Assembly (NCBI GenBank): GCA_016715945.1
Contig: JADJXJ010000001.1
Span: 372,001 to 436,000 of the forward strand
DNA: 64,000 bases
DNA from: Bacteroidota bacterium
Lineage (GTDB): Bacteria; Bacteroidota; Bacteroidia; Bacteroidales; F082
Direction: 5' to 3'
Shown: one piece after another, positions 24,116-32,892 of the stretch
Layout of the letters: each line of letters begins with the position of its first letter
Numbering within the stretch: the stretch's first letter is position 1
Notes under the pieces: model-generated
Seen by the model: the letters and a program-made list of their open reading frames with translations, nothing else
The model's database searches: none
What the model was told of the DNA's origin: nothing
Position numbers and translations under genes: made by a program

Positions 24116-26848
24116 GTGTTAGCCGCTAAATACCTCTGGGGAAAAACGTTTGATGACAATGGTAAAACTATTGTTAAACCACTATGGACTCATTTCGCCG
24201 ATACAGGATTGGTGGTACTTGAACTTTGGAAAAATCATATTTCGCAAGATAGAAAAGAGCAAATCGCAAAGATTTTTAACGCAAACATAGAAAACGCAGG
24301 AGCAATCGTGGCACTCTGGACTAGTCTGCACGACATTGGTAAGGCAACTCCTTCATTCCAAACAAAAATTATCGAAAGAAAGATTGTACTTGAACGTGAA
24401 TTTGGACTTAGTTTTGTTCAGTTTTCAGAGATACCCCATGGTTACGCCTCATTCAAAATTATAAAAACATGGATTGATAGAAGGAATCTGCCTACTGGCA
24501 CTTTAGAAATTGCTAAAATAATCAGTATTCATCATGGAAAAATACCAAATTTTGTTGACATTGATGAGTATTATGACACTGGTGATTGTATGTGGGAGGC
24601 ATTGCAATGCGAACTTATAGATTATTTCGTATACAATTGGTCGACGCTATTTGGGATTAATTTCGAGAGTATTTTTCCAAAGATTAATTTCAATCATAAT
24701 GGTTTCATTACATTGTCAGGTTTAACAACGCTTGCTGACTGGATTGCATCGATGGCAGATTATTTTCCAAAAGAAGAAAATCCATCTGATTTTTCGAAAT
24801 ATTTAATTTTAGCAGCTTCATCAGCAGAAAAGGCAGTATCCGAATCGGGTTTCGATATACTTGCTAGCTTTTCCAATAAGAGCTTTAAGGAATTATTTCC
24901 AGGATTAATTGCAAGTGAGCTACAAGAATTGACTGGTAATCTTACTATTACTCAAGAACCAAGCCTGACAATAATTGAAGCTCCTGCCGGTGAAGGAAAA
25001 ACAGAGGCAGCTTTATATTTGGCATATAAGCAATTGTTACTTAGACCAAATAATGGGCTTTACTTTGCCTTACCAACAATGGCAACTACCAATGCAATGA
25101 TTGAAAGGTTATTGGCGTTTTTGAAGCTGGCACATAATGTTAAAGCTTCAGGTAAATTTATTAACTTCAGACTCATACACGGTAAAGCATTGTTGCAGCC
25201 AAAACAAATAGAATTATTTAATGCATGGAATAAGATAAAGAACGTTGATGGCACGAATCCTGAAGATGGTATCGTTGTGACAGCAGCGTGGCTTACAAGC
25301 AATAAGCGAAGTCTGATGGCGCCATACGGACTTGGAACGGTTGACCAGGCACTTACAGGGGTCTTGAAAGTGAAACATTTCTTTCTGAGATTGTATGGTT
25401 TATCTGGTAAAACAGTAATTATCGACGAGGTACATGCTTATGACGTATACATGCAGCATTTGATACATAGAATGCTGCAATGGCTTAAAGCGTTGAATTG
25501 TAATGTGATACTTTTATCGGCAACCCTCCCGTCTGCATTTAGAAATGCTTTTTTCAGGAGTTGGCAAAGTAATGATGAATGTGACAATAAATTGTCTAAT
25601 AACTATCCACTAGTTTGCCATACTAGCAGAAAGGGAATCGAAATTATCGAGGGTTTTAAAACAAGAAAGAAGACCAGGCTTGAATTAAGATACATCGATT
25701 CCGATCCAAATATTATTGGAACTTGTGCCTTTGAATATGCCATGCAAGGAGCGGCAGTTGCAGTTATTTGTAATACTGTTAGACGTGCACAGAAAATTTT
25801 CAAAATATTAGTTGAATTAAATCAACAACAAGACGTACATATAGTATTATTTCATGCAAGTTTCATACATAAGCATAAGTTAGAAATTGAGGAAAGGGTT
25901 AAAGCATTCTTTGGTAAAGGCCGGCAATCATTAGTAAAGGTTTTACTAGTTGCAACACAGGTGGTTGAACAAAGTATGGATATTGATTTTGATGTAATGA
26001 TCAGTGATCTTGCGCCAGTTGATCTTTTGTTACAACGTGCAGGACGAATTCATCGCCATGACAATATTGAAAGGCCTAAAGCATGTGAAACTCCAATACT
26101 CTATTGGGCAACAAAGGATGGTAAGGATGCTGAATTGCCTGAATTAGATGATATTGGAACACGGTTGAACCAATTTGATGTATACGATGCTTTCATCCTT
26201 TTCAAAACGTATCATATTTTGAAGATTTCTAATACGTGGTCTTTGCCAGATGATTACCGAGAGTTGATTGAAATGGTTTATAATGAAGAGGATTGGGAAG
26301 TGCAGGCCAATAAATTATTAAATTTATATCCTTATTCGAAAGGCAGTATTTACAAGGCATTAGAATTGTTTAAGAATAAAATTCATAAGGCAAGAACTGA
26401 ATTTGAGAAACATGCGATTCCAGCACCAAATAAGTGGCAAAGCATCTGGAATGGAGATGTATTTTTAAATGAATCAGATGAAGAATTAAGTGACAATCAT
26501 CTCCAAGCATATACAAGATTAGGACTAATGAGCATCGAAATGAATATTTTATACCGTGATGCTTCCGGTTGTCTTTTCTTTGATGAAAATGGAGAGGAAA
26601 GTATTAAATCATATGCTAATAAAAGAAATGATTTTTCAATTAAATTGATGCAAAATAGCATTAGAATTTCAAACATTCAGATAATTAGAGCAATTCAGGA
26701 AATAAGTCCAAGAATCGACTTAAAAGATACAATATCATTTAGTATCCCTGGCAGGATACTTGTTTTAGATTTACAAAAAAATGGAGTAGGAAGCTGTGGC
26801 AGTATTTTTTACTCAAAAGAATATGGACTATCAATGAATGAATATTAG
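24116..26848 (+). CDS. cas3: Cas3 helicase-nuclease, type I-E
   Basis: A 910-residue fused HD nuclease-helicase. The in-frame stop at 24098 and lack of ATG make GTG 24116 the best start (VLAAKYLWGKTF). HD domain: H26, HD at 72-73 (LHDIGKATPSFQ), H108 and HH at 139-140. Superfamily 2 helicase: Walker A EAPAGEGKTEAAL near 288-300, DEVH near 437, SATLP near 467, VATQVVEQSMDIDFD and QRAGRIHRH near 640. Cas3 is recruited by Cascade to the R-loop and unwinds and degrades target DNA. It is the first gene of the cas operon and overlaps cas8e by 11 bp. It is AT-rich against the preceding WYL gene. Confidence 0.95.
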   Translation: MLAAKYLWGKTFDDNGKTIVKPLWTHFADTGLVVLELWKNHISQDRKEQIAKIFNANIENAGAIVALWTSLHDIGKATPSFQTKIIERKIVLEREFGLSFVQFSEIPHGYASFKIIKTWIDRRNLPTGTLEIAKIISIHHGKIPNFVDIDEYYDTGDCMWEALQCELIDYFVYNWSTLFGINFESIFPKINFNHNGFITLSGLTTLADWIASMADYFPKEENPSDFSKYLILAASSAEKAVSESGFDILASFSNKSFKELFPGLIASELQELTGNLTITQEPSLTIIEAPAGEGKTEAALYLAYKQLLLRPNNGLYFALPTMATTNAMIERLLAFLKLAHNVKASGKFINFRLIHGKALLQPKQIELFNAWNKIKNVDGTNPEDGIVVTAAWLTSNKRSLMAPYGLGTVDQALTGVLKVKHFFLRLYGLSGKTVIIDEVHAYDVYMQHLIHRMLQWLKALNCNVILLSATLPSAFRNAFFRSWQSNDECDNKLSNNYPLVCHTSRKGIEIIEGFKTRKKTRLELRYIDSDPNIIGTCAFEYAMQGAAVAVICNTVRRAQKIFKILVELNQQQDVHIVLFHASFIHKHKLEIEERVKAFFGKGRQSLVKVLLVATQVVEQSMDIDFDVMISDLAPVDLLLQRAGRIHRHDNIERPKACETPILYWATKDGKDAELPELDDIGTRLNQFDVYDAFILFKTYHILKISNTWSLPDDYRELIEMVYNEEDWEVQANKLLNLYPYSKGSIYKALELFKNKIHKARTEFEKHAIPAPNKWQSIWNGDVFLNESDEELSDNHLQAYTRLGLMSIEMNILYRDASGCLFFDENGEESIKSYANKRNDFSIKLMQNSIRISNIQIIRAIQEISPRIDLKDTISFSIPGRILVLDLQKNGVGSCGSIFYSKEYGLSMNEY

Positions 26849-28463
26849 TACTGTTATGGGTGAATATGATCTGAGAATTGAACAATGGATACCTGTAGTT
26901 TACAGGGAGGGTGACAGCCAAAATATGGGATCAAAAATCAAAAAGCTGAGTCTGATTCAGGTTTTTGAAGATGCACATCTTATTGAGCGTATACAAGCTG
27001 AAAATTTATTGGAAACTGTAGCATTGTGCAGATTTCTGATGGCAATTTTCATTGATATGCTCAATGCAGATCATGATGAAGAGACGTGGTTTAGGATATG
27101 GAACCAAGGAAAATTTGATCCGATATTGATCAATAATTATTTTTTTACTGAACCTAACTGCGGTTCCTTCAACCTTGGCCATCCTGATAAGCCATTCTAT
27201 CAACATCCGATGCCTCTTGATGGGGTAAAGCCCTCTAAGTTAAGCAGGTTGTTTGCACATAAAGCAACAGGAAACAATGCTACATTGTTTGATCATAACT
27301 TTGAGATGAATGAACCTCCTATAAATGCTGACAAAGTAGCAATTGCCTTAATTTGTACTCAAGCATTTTCATCTGGAGGAGGAGTGTCCAAACCTTTTAA
27401 CTTCAGCCATGCTCCTTTAATGGGCAAGACTTTCTTTTTCATTCACTATGAAACACTTTTCGGTTTCATAATGCTAAACATGCCACCTGATGATCGGGTC
27501 AGGCATATTAACGAAACCTTTCTATATTCACAAAAGCAGTTGCCTCCTGCATGGCGGCAGGTTTTACCCGAGATACACTTTAGACGACCGGCTTACGGAA
27601 TACTTGATATTTTGACTTGGCAATCAAAAAGAGTGAAGCTAATCTTTGATAATGGCGATTGCGAACGAAATTTAATCAGGGCAATTTATTACTCGCAGGG
27701 ATTTAAGGATGAACCCGAAATAACCAGTGATCCTCATCTTGCATACTTTTTAACGAATGATAATACTTTAAGAAGTCTCAGCATTACTCATGATCGATCA
27801 ACATGGCGCGATTTTGATTACTTGATGATAACACGAAAAAGCAAAGAAATGCCAGGTGGACCTCTGACTTTTAATTTTCTGAAGCGAAACCTTCAGCGAA
27901 TTGGTTTCAAAAAGTTTTCAAGTATCCCAATTTGGATTGTGTTTTCAGACACGGATCAGGCAAAAATAAACATTGTGGGCGAACAATTTATTCAATTATA
28001 TCCTGACTTAATTGATAATAGAATTGCAATAACAATATTAATTAGTGCAAAGGAAATTGTAAAAAAACAACGTGATATTCTTAGTCGTGCTATTAGAGAA
28101 ACAGCAAGAGCAGTTTTGGCTCCAATCGTACCAGGAAGCAATGAGCCAGGGAAACCAGATAATAAACAAGTTATCGCATTGTCACTAAGTCTTGGTTGGG
28201 AAACGAGTTTTCTTGATCGGTTTAATGCTGCGTATCCTGATTTCGTCTCAGAATTAGCAATGATATTTCATAATCAAGATAATACAGATCACGACGAAAC
28301 TCAGTCAAGACTTGAAAAGTTAATTCTTGATTGGCAGGATAAGGTTTATCGTTATGCGAAACAAACCTTTTATGCTGTAAATGAACCTTATATCAAAGAT
28401 ACACGCAAAATACGTGCTTTTATATGGGGTTCTAAATTTCTCTTTAAAGCAAAACTCAGATAA
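26838..28463 (+). CDS. cas8e: Cas8e (Cse1/CasA), Cascade large subunit
   Basis: A 541-residue Cse1-type large subunit. The N-terminus YDLRIEQWIPVVYREGDSQ corresponds to the NLLxxxWIPV start of CasA proteins, and the position between cas3 and cse2 is diagnostic. In type I-E it recognises the PAM, opens target DNA and recruits Cas3. The first ATG (26838) overlaps the cas3 end; ATG 26856 (MGEYDLRIEQW) is an alternative start. The region FSHAPLMGKTFFFIHYETLFGF lies where Cse1 proteins carry their core conserved segment. Confidence 0.93.
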   Translation: MNISTVMGEYDLRIEQWIPVVYREGDSQNMGSKIKKLSLIQVFEDAHLIERIQAENLLETVALCRFLMAIFIDMLNADHDEETWFRIWNQGKFDPILINNYFFTEPNCGSFNLGHPDKPFYQHPMPLDGVKPSKLSRLFAHKATGNNATLFDHNFEMNEPPINADKVAIALICTQAFSSGGGVSKPFNFSHAPLMGKTFFFIHYETLFGFIMLNMPPDDRVRHINETFLYSQKQLPPAWRQVLPEIHFRRPAYGILDILTWQSKRVKLIFDNGDCERNLIRAIYYSQGFKDEPEITSDPHLAYFLTNDNTLRSLSITHDRSTWRDFDYLMITRKSKEMPGGPLTFNFLKRNLQRIGFKKFSSIPIWIVFSDTDQAKINIVGEQFIQLYPDLIDNRIAITILISAKEIVKKQRDILSRAIRETARAVLAPIVPGSNEPGKPDNKQVIALSLSLGWETSFLDRFNAAYPDFVSELAMIFHNQDNTDHDETQSRLEKLILDWQDKVYRYAKQTFYAVNEPYIKDTRKIRAFIWGSKFLFKAKLR

Positions 28464-28477
28464 ATATTCATAATAAT

Positions 28478-29035
28478 ATGATAAACAAAAATAAAAGGAA
28501 GGAATCCTACAGCTTTTATGTGACCGAGTTATCGAAACTTGGACAACGTGCCAGTAATGGTTACGGACCTGCAAAGGCCTCTTTGGCTAGATTGAAAAGA
28601 ACGTTATCGCATGAAAATGCAGCAACCATTGCACTCAGAGAAACAGGGATGTGGATAGATTCGGAGGTAAGCGATCGCGATTTGTCGATAATGCTTTTAC
28701 TTGCAGGTCTTTTTGCATTGAACCCATGCCATGATGTGGGTAAGTCGATGGGAGCTGCACTAAGACAGTTGAAAACCAAAATTATGATCAGAATCAATAG
28801 TCAGGAAACCCCAAGTCTGGATTTAAGATTTCAGGCTCTTTTGAATAGCGATTTCGAAGATTTGCCATTTCGCATTAGGCAACTTATGATTCAGCTCGGT
28901 GATGAAGGAATCGGCCTTGACTATTACATGCTTCTGGAAGATTTTGTTGCTTGGGAAGGCATTTCTAAAGAGGTGCAGTTCAAGTGGGCAAAGGATTATT
29001 ACATCATCAATGAAAAGTCAGAATTCAATATTTAA
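28478..29035 (+). CDS. cse2: Cse2 (CasB), Cascade small subunit
   Basis: A 185-residue mostly helical protein. The pattern LARLKRTLSHENAATIALRE and FQALLNSDFEDLPFRIRQLMIQL is typical of Cse2, whose C-terminal part has the RLxxLL-type segment contacting the target strand. In Cascade two copies form the belly that stabilises crRNA-DNA pairing. It starts 14 bp after cas8e and ends 20 bp before the cas7 ATG. Confidence 0.9.
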   Translation: MINKNKRKESYSFYVTELSKLGQRASNGYGPAKASLARLKRTLSHENAATIALRETGMWIDSEVSDRDLSIMLLLAGLFALNPCHDVGKSMGAALRQLKTKIMIRINSQETPSLDLRFQALLNSDFEDLPFRIRQLMIQLGDEGIGLDYYMLLEDFVAWEGISKEVQFKWAKDYYIINEKSEFNI

Positions 29036-29055
29036 ACCATCTAAAATTGAACACC

Positions 29056-30282
29056 ATGAAAATTGAGTTGCATTTATTACAAAGTTTTGCGCCGGGTAAT
29101 CTCAATAGAGATGATACTGGTAATCCAAAAGATTGCACTTTTGGTGGTTTTCGTAGGGCGCGAATTTCGTCTCAATCTCTTAAGAGATCAATTCGCTTGA
29201 ACCCGCTTTTTAGCGAGATAGTTGGTTCCAAGCCTGCCTTGCGTACAAGGCATGCTAATAAACCACTGGTTGAAACCTTAGTCGGACTTGGAATCGAGAA
29301 AAATGCTGCTGAATTCCTTGGGCAGGACTTTTTTAATCGCATTGTAGGTTGGGACGAAACAGCTGGGCGGACTAAAGTCCTTTTATTCTTCAGTGGGCCC
29401 GAAATTGAAGAAATTGCGAAACGCCTTGCACAATTATGGCATGAAAAACTTTCGACTATTTATTACACTGAAATCGAAAAGCAACTCTCCAAAATTGATG
29501 AATCTAAAACCAAGAAATCAAAAAAGGACGAGGTTAGCTTGCCCAAGGAATGGAATGATAATATCGCCGAATTGATCAAGCAGTTGAAAAAGAAAGAGTT
29601 TAGGCCAGCCAGAGGTGTTGAGGTTGCCCTTTTTGGCCGAATGCTTGCTGAAGAACCTGGTCTCAATGTCGATGCAGCTTGCCAGGTTGCCCACGCAATA
29701 TCTACGCATAAGCTCGATGCTGATTTTGACTACTTTACAGCAGTTGATGATTTACTAGATGAAAGCGAAGAATCTGGTGCTGGCATGATTGGCAACATTG
29801 GGTTCAACGCATCATGCTTTTACAGATTTTCTGTTGTTGATGTAAAAAAGCTCGAGGAAAATTTAATGGGCGATTTAGATCTTGTGCTTAAAGGTACAAT
29901 TGCATTCATCAGATCAAGCATTCACTCTATACCAGGAGCCAAGCAAAACACTTTTGCAGCCCACAACAAGCCATCATTTATTATGGTTGTTGTAAGAAAG
30001 AACAATGATGCTCCGGTTTCGCTTGCCAACGCTTTTTTAAAGCCAGTAAAAGCCACAGAAAAAGAAAGCCTCCTTGAAGCATCCGTGAGACATGTTGAAA
30101 ATCATTGGGATGCTTTGACCAGCATGTATGGACTTAATGACGATACACAGGTATTGATTACACAAATGAAAGACTTGCCTTTTTATCCAAACTTTCAAAA
30201 TTATTACCTTGATAGTGAAGAAGCTCTTATTAATCAACTTACAAATGCAATGCTAAAACACCTAAATGAATTATATTCATGA
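29056..30282 (+). CDS. cas7: Cas7e (Cse4/CasC), Cascade backbone
   Basis: A 408-residue Cas7-type RAMP protein. The start ATG 29056 is preferred over TTG 29047. The opening MKIELHLLQSFAPGNLNRDD and FGGFRRARISSQSLKRSIR are the Cas7e hallmarks. Six copies form the crRNA-binding backbone. A Lys-rich insertion (SKTKKSKKDE, about residues 152-161) is a species-specific loop. The stop overlaps the cas5 ATG by four bases (ATGA), so translation is coupled. Confidence 0.95.
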   Translation: MKIELHLLQSFAPGNLNRDDTGNPKDCTFGGFRRARISSQSLKRSIRLNPLFSEIVGSKPALRTRHANKPLVETLVGLGIEKNAAEFLGQDFFNRIVGWDETAGRTKVLLFFSGPEIEEIAKRLAQLWHEKLSTIYYTEIEKQLSKIDESKTKKSKKDEVSLPKEWNDNIAELIKQLKKKEFRPARGVEVALFGRMLAEEPGLNVDAACQVAHAISTHKLDADFDYFTAVDDLLDESEESGAGMIGNIGFNASCFYRFSVVDVKKLEENLMGDLDLVLKGTIAFIRSSIHSIPGAKQNTFAAHNKPSFIMVVVRKNNDAPVSLANAFLKPVKATEKESLLEASVRHVENHWDALTSMYGLNDDTQVLITQMKDLPFYPNFQNYYLDSEEALINQLTNAMLKHLNELYS

Positions 30283-30932
30283 AACACACTCTTCTTATCC
30301 GTTTACAAGGCCCGATGCAGTCATGGGGGTTATTTGGCCGCTTCACAATTCGCGACAGCTCGCAGTTTCCGACAAAAAGTGGTGTTTTGGGAATTGTCGC
30401 TGCAGCCATGGGAATTGAGAGAGGTAAAATTCCCGAAGATTTATGCAGTCTTACTTTGGGAATCAAAGTAATGTCATATGGTAAAATTTCCAGAGACTTC
30501 CATACAGCGATGGATGTGATCAAAGCAGATGGCAAAAAGGGAGACACAGTAGTGTCGAATCGATATTATTTAAACGACGCATGGTTCATTGCCGGGGTTT
30601 CTGGCTATGATGAAAAGTTGCTAATCGACATTTTCGAATCGTTAAAAAGACCAGTATGGCCTATTTATTTAGGTAGGAAATCCTGCCCTCCGGCATATCC
30701 TATCCATCTTAGTGCCCCGATACAAGATAATCTTCTTAATTGCCTTCGTGATTTTCGTGATCCACTTTTTCCTGAATCAATGAAAGCTGACAATACGATT
30801 TGGATCGAAGCATCTGAGATAAGTGATGACAGCTTTAAATCTGGAAGTATTCAAATAGTCAATGATCAGCCTGTAGCCGATATGGATCGATATTTTATAC
30901 CACGAAAAATAATTCACCTTAAAATTGATTGA
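30279..30932 (+). CDS. cas5: Cas5e (CasD), crRNA 5'-handle binding subunit
   Basis: A 217-residue Cas5e. The start MKHTLLIRLQGPMQSWGLFG and the FTIRDSSQFPTKSGVLGIVAA segment are family signatures. Cas5e caps the crRNA 5' handle (predicted ATGAACCG as RNA) in Cascade. It overlaps cas7 by 4 bp and is followed after one base by the cas6e start. Confidence 0.95.
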   Translation: MKHTLLIRLQGPMQSWGLFGRFTIRDSSQFPTKSGVLGIVAAAMGIERGKIPEDLCSLTLGIKVMSYGKISRDFHTAMDVIKADGKKGDTVVSNRYYLNDAWFIAGVSGYDEKLLIDIFESLKRPVWPIYLGRKSCPPAYPIHLSAPIQDNLLNCLRDFRDPLFPESMKADNTIWIEASEISDDSFKSGSIQIVNDQPVADMDRYFIPRKIIHLKID

Positions 30933-30933
30933 A

Positions 30934-31602
30934 ATGCCATTTCTTACAAAGCTACTTCTTAACCCAATGCATCGACAGGTGCAAGCGGATATTGGAAACT
31001 TGTACGATTTGCATAGAACACTTAAAACCGCTTTGGAAAAATCTGGTTATTCCGAGTCGTTTTTATTCAGAGTGGATATGGAAATTTCAAGCCGACCAGT
31101 ATCTCTACTTCTACAAACTAACAGGATCACAGATTCTTTGTTTAACGAAATGCCTGAAAATTACTGTCTTGAAGTCATGAAATCAAAAGACCTTGCTGGC
31201 TTAAGCGGATTGCTTCAGGCAGGCAAAACTTTTCGTTTTTTCTTAAGGGCGAATCCCATCAGAAAAATTAGGAATAGCGATGGTAAGCACCCTGCAAAAG
31301 TGCCACTTGTTCATGCTAATCGGAAAATTAATGAAAAGTTTGAATCTGAAGGATTCGTTGACTGGATTAATCGGCAAGCCATTAATAACGGTTTTGAGGT
31401 TACAAAACTGATTTTCTTCAGAACAAGCACCTATCAATGGAGGAAGGGAGCCAGAAGTCGGCAGGTACCGTTATTTTCTGTGGATTATGAGGGCTACCTC
31501 CGAGTAAGCGATCCGTTCAAGCTCTACAATGCCATCACAAAAGGTATTGGCCCATCTAAAGCTTTTGGCATGGGGCTATTGTCACTTGCCCCAGCTTATT
31601 AA
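30934..31602 (+). CDS. cas6e: Cas6e (CasE), crRNA-processing endoribonuclease
   Basis: A 222-residue Cas6e started at ATG 30934, one base after the cas5 stop; a TTG-led extension to 30925 is less likely. The Y24-xx-H27 pair in GNLYDLHRTL corresponds to the catalytic tyrosine/histidine region of CasE. FFLRANPIRKI is conserved, and the end ITKGIGPSKAFGMGLLSLAP is the glycine-rich Cas6e terminus. It cuts the repeat RNA below the hairpin and stays bound to the 3' stem. Confidence 0.95.
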   Translation: MPFLTKLLLNPMHRQVQADIGNLYDLHRTLKTALEKSGYSESFLFRVDMEISSRPVSLLLQTNRITDSLFNEMPENYCLEVMKSKDLAGLSGLLQAGKTFRFFLRANPIRKIRNSDGKHPAKVPLVHANRKINEKFESEGFVDWINRQAINNGFEVTKLIFFRTSTYQWRKGARSRQVPLFSVDYEGYLRVSDPFKLYNAITKGIGPSKAFGMGLLSLAPAY

Positions 31603-31641
31603 TATGAACTCGTTCTTTGACATCTTGTAAAGCAAATCAAC

Positions 31642-32553
31642 ATGTTGTCGCATATAGATCCGGTAAAGAAAAACGAGCTCCCAAAAATCAGGGATTCTAT
31701 CAGCTTTATTTATCTTGAATATGCACGTGTTGAGCAAGATAAAACAGGAGTAATCGCTGTCGATCAAAAGGGTTTTGTCAGGCTACCTGCTGCTGCTCTG
31801 TCAACAGTTCTTCTTGGTCCTGGCACAACGATAACACACGATGCTGTTAGGACGCTAGCAGAGTCTGGAGTCAGTATTGTTTGGACCGGTGAACACTCAG
31901 TACGGACATACGCAAGTAGCACGGGCGAAACAAATAAGGCCTACAAATTGCTGGAACAAGCCAGGTTGTTTGTAGACGAAAAAAGCCACCTTGCTGTTGT
32001 CGAGCGTATGTATCGTTTTCGATTTAAGGAACCATTGGAGAAGAACCTTGATCTGCGACAAATAAGGGGAAAGGAAGGCATAAGGGTTAGAACTATATAT
32101 CATCGCGAAGCTTCGAAATACGGTCTTACATGGAGCGGAAGAAACTATGATCGCAATAGTTGGAACAATAGTGACCCCTTAAACAAGGCATTGTCGGTTG
32201 CTAGTTCTTGTCTGAATGGTGTTTGTCATGCTGCGATAGTTTCTGCTGGCTACTCCACCGCAATTGGCTTTATACATACTGGCAAGCAGTTGTCGTTCGT
32301 TTACGATATTGCCGACCTATATAAGATGGATATCTGTGTGCCCGTTGCTTTTGCAACTGTCGCATCTGGATGCGTTAATCTTGAACGTGAAGTTCGTTTG
32401 CGGATGAGAAATGCCTTTCAAAACATGCGGTTGATGGAAAGAATAGTGAGCGACATTTCAAAAGTGCTTGCAATTGATGACGATATTGAACCAACATACG
32501 ATCCGGATAGCGATCCGGCACTGCCGTCACCATGGTGGACACCTCAAAGATGA
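31642..32553 (+). CDS. cas1: Cas1 integrase, type I-E
   Basis: A 303-residue Cas1e. The metal-binding triad is visible: E145 (RGKEGIR), H212 (FIHTGKQ) and D222 (VYDIADLYK). It ends DSDPALPSPWWTPQR. With Cas2 it integrates new spacers at the leader-repeat junction. It begins 39 bp after cas6e and ends 6 bp before cas2. All catalytic residues are kept, so adaptation should be possible on the protein side. Confidence 0.96.
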   Translation: MLSHIDPVKKNELPKIRDSISFIYLEYARVEQDKTGVIAVDQKGFVRLPAAALSTVLLGPGTTITHDAVRTLAESGVSIVWTGEHSVRTYASSTGETNKAYKLLEQARLFVDEKSHLAVVERMYRFRFKEPLEKNLDLRQIRGKEGIRVRTIYHREASKYGLTWSGRNYDRNSWNNSDPLNKALSVASSCLNGVCHAAIVSAGYSTAIGFIHTGKQLSFVYDIADLYKMDICVPVAFATVASGCVNLEREVRLRMRNAFQNMRLMERIVSDISKVLAIDDDIEPTYDPDSDPALPSPWWTPQR

Positions 32554-32559
32554 ACATCT

Positions 32560-32850
32560 ATGACAGTGATTATTTTAGAGTCAGTTAACCCGTCATTAAA
32601 GGGAAACTTGAGTAAATGGATGATAGAAGTTAAGCCAGGTTGCTTTATTGGCAAAACTAATGCACTGATTCGTGAACATCTGTGGGAAAGGTGTGTAAAA
32701 TTTGCTGGTATGGGCAGTGTTATTCAAATCTGGCACAGCCCCAGTGAGCAAGGTTTCGAGCTTAGATGCCATAATTTAAGGGGACGTGAAATCGTTGATT
32801 TTGATGGTATCACTCTTGTCAGAATGTTATGCGCTGATGAAGGTACATAG
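32560..32850 (+). CDS. cas2: Cas2, type I-E
   Basis: A 96-residue Cas2e. MTVIILESVNPSLKGNLSKWMIEVKPGCF is the type I-E form, and FELRCHNLRGREIVDFDGI near the end is also typical. It is the structural dimer of the Cas1-Cas2 adaptation complex. The stop at 32848-32850 is only 49 bp from the first CRISPR repeat. Confidence 0.95.
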   Translation: MTVIILESVNPSLKGNLSKWMIEVKPGCFIGKTNALIREHLWERCVKFAGMGSVIQIWHSPSEQGFELRCHNLRGREIVDFDGITLVRMLCADEGT

Positions 32851-32884
32851 CGGCTAGCATTACAATTTGTTTGCCCGAATTTAC

Positions 32885-32892
32885 TACATTTG
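32885..32892 (+). promoter_or_regulatory. possible CRISPR leader promoter (-7 box)
   Basis: TACATTTG in the 49-bp gap between cas2 and the first repeat fits the TAnnTTTG -7 consensus and would start transcription at about the first repeat (32900). TTTG words upstream (32866, 32870) are 4-8 bp too close for a standard -33 box. The gap is short for a type I-E leader. Confidence 0.4.
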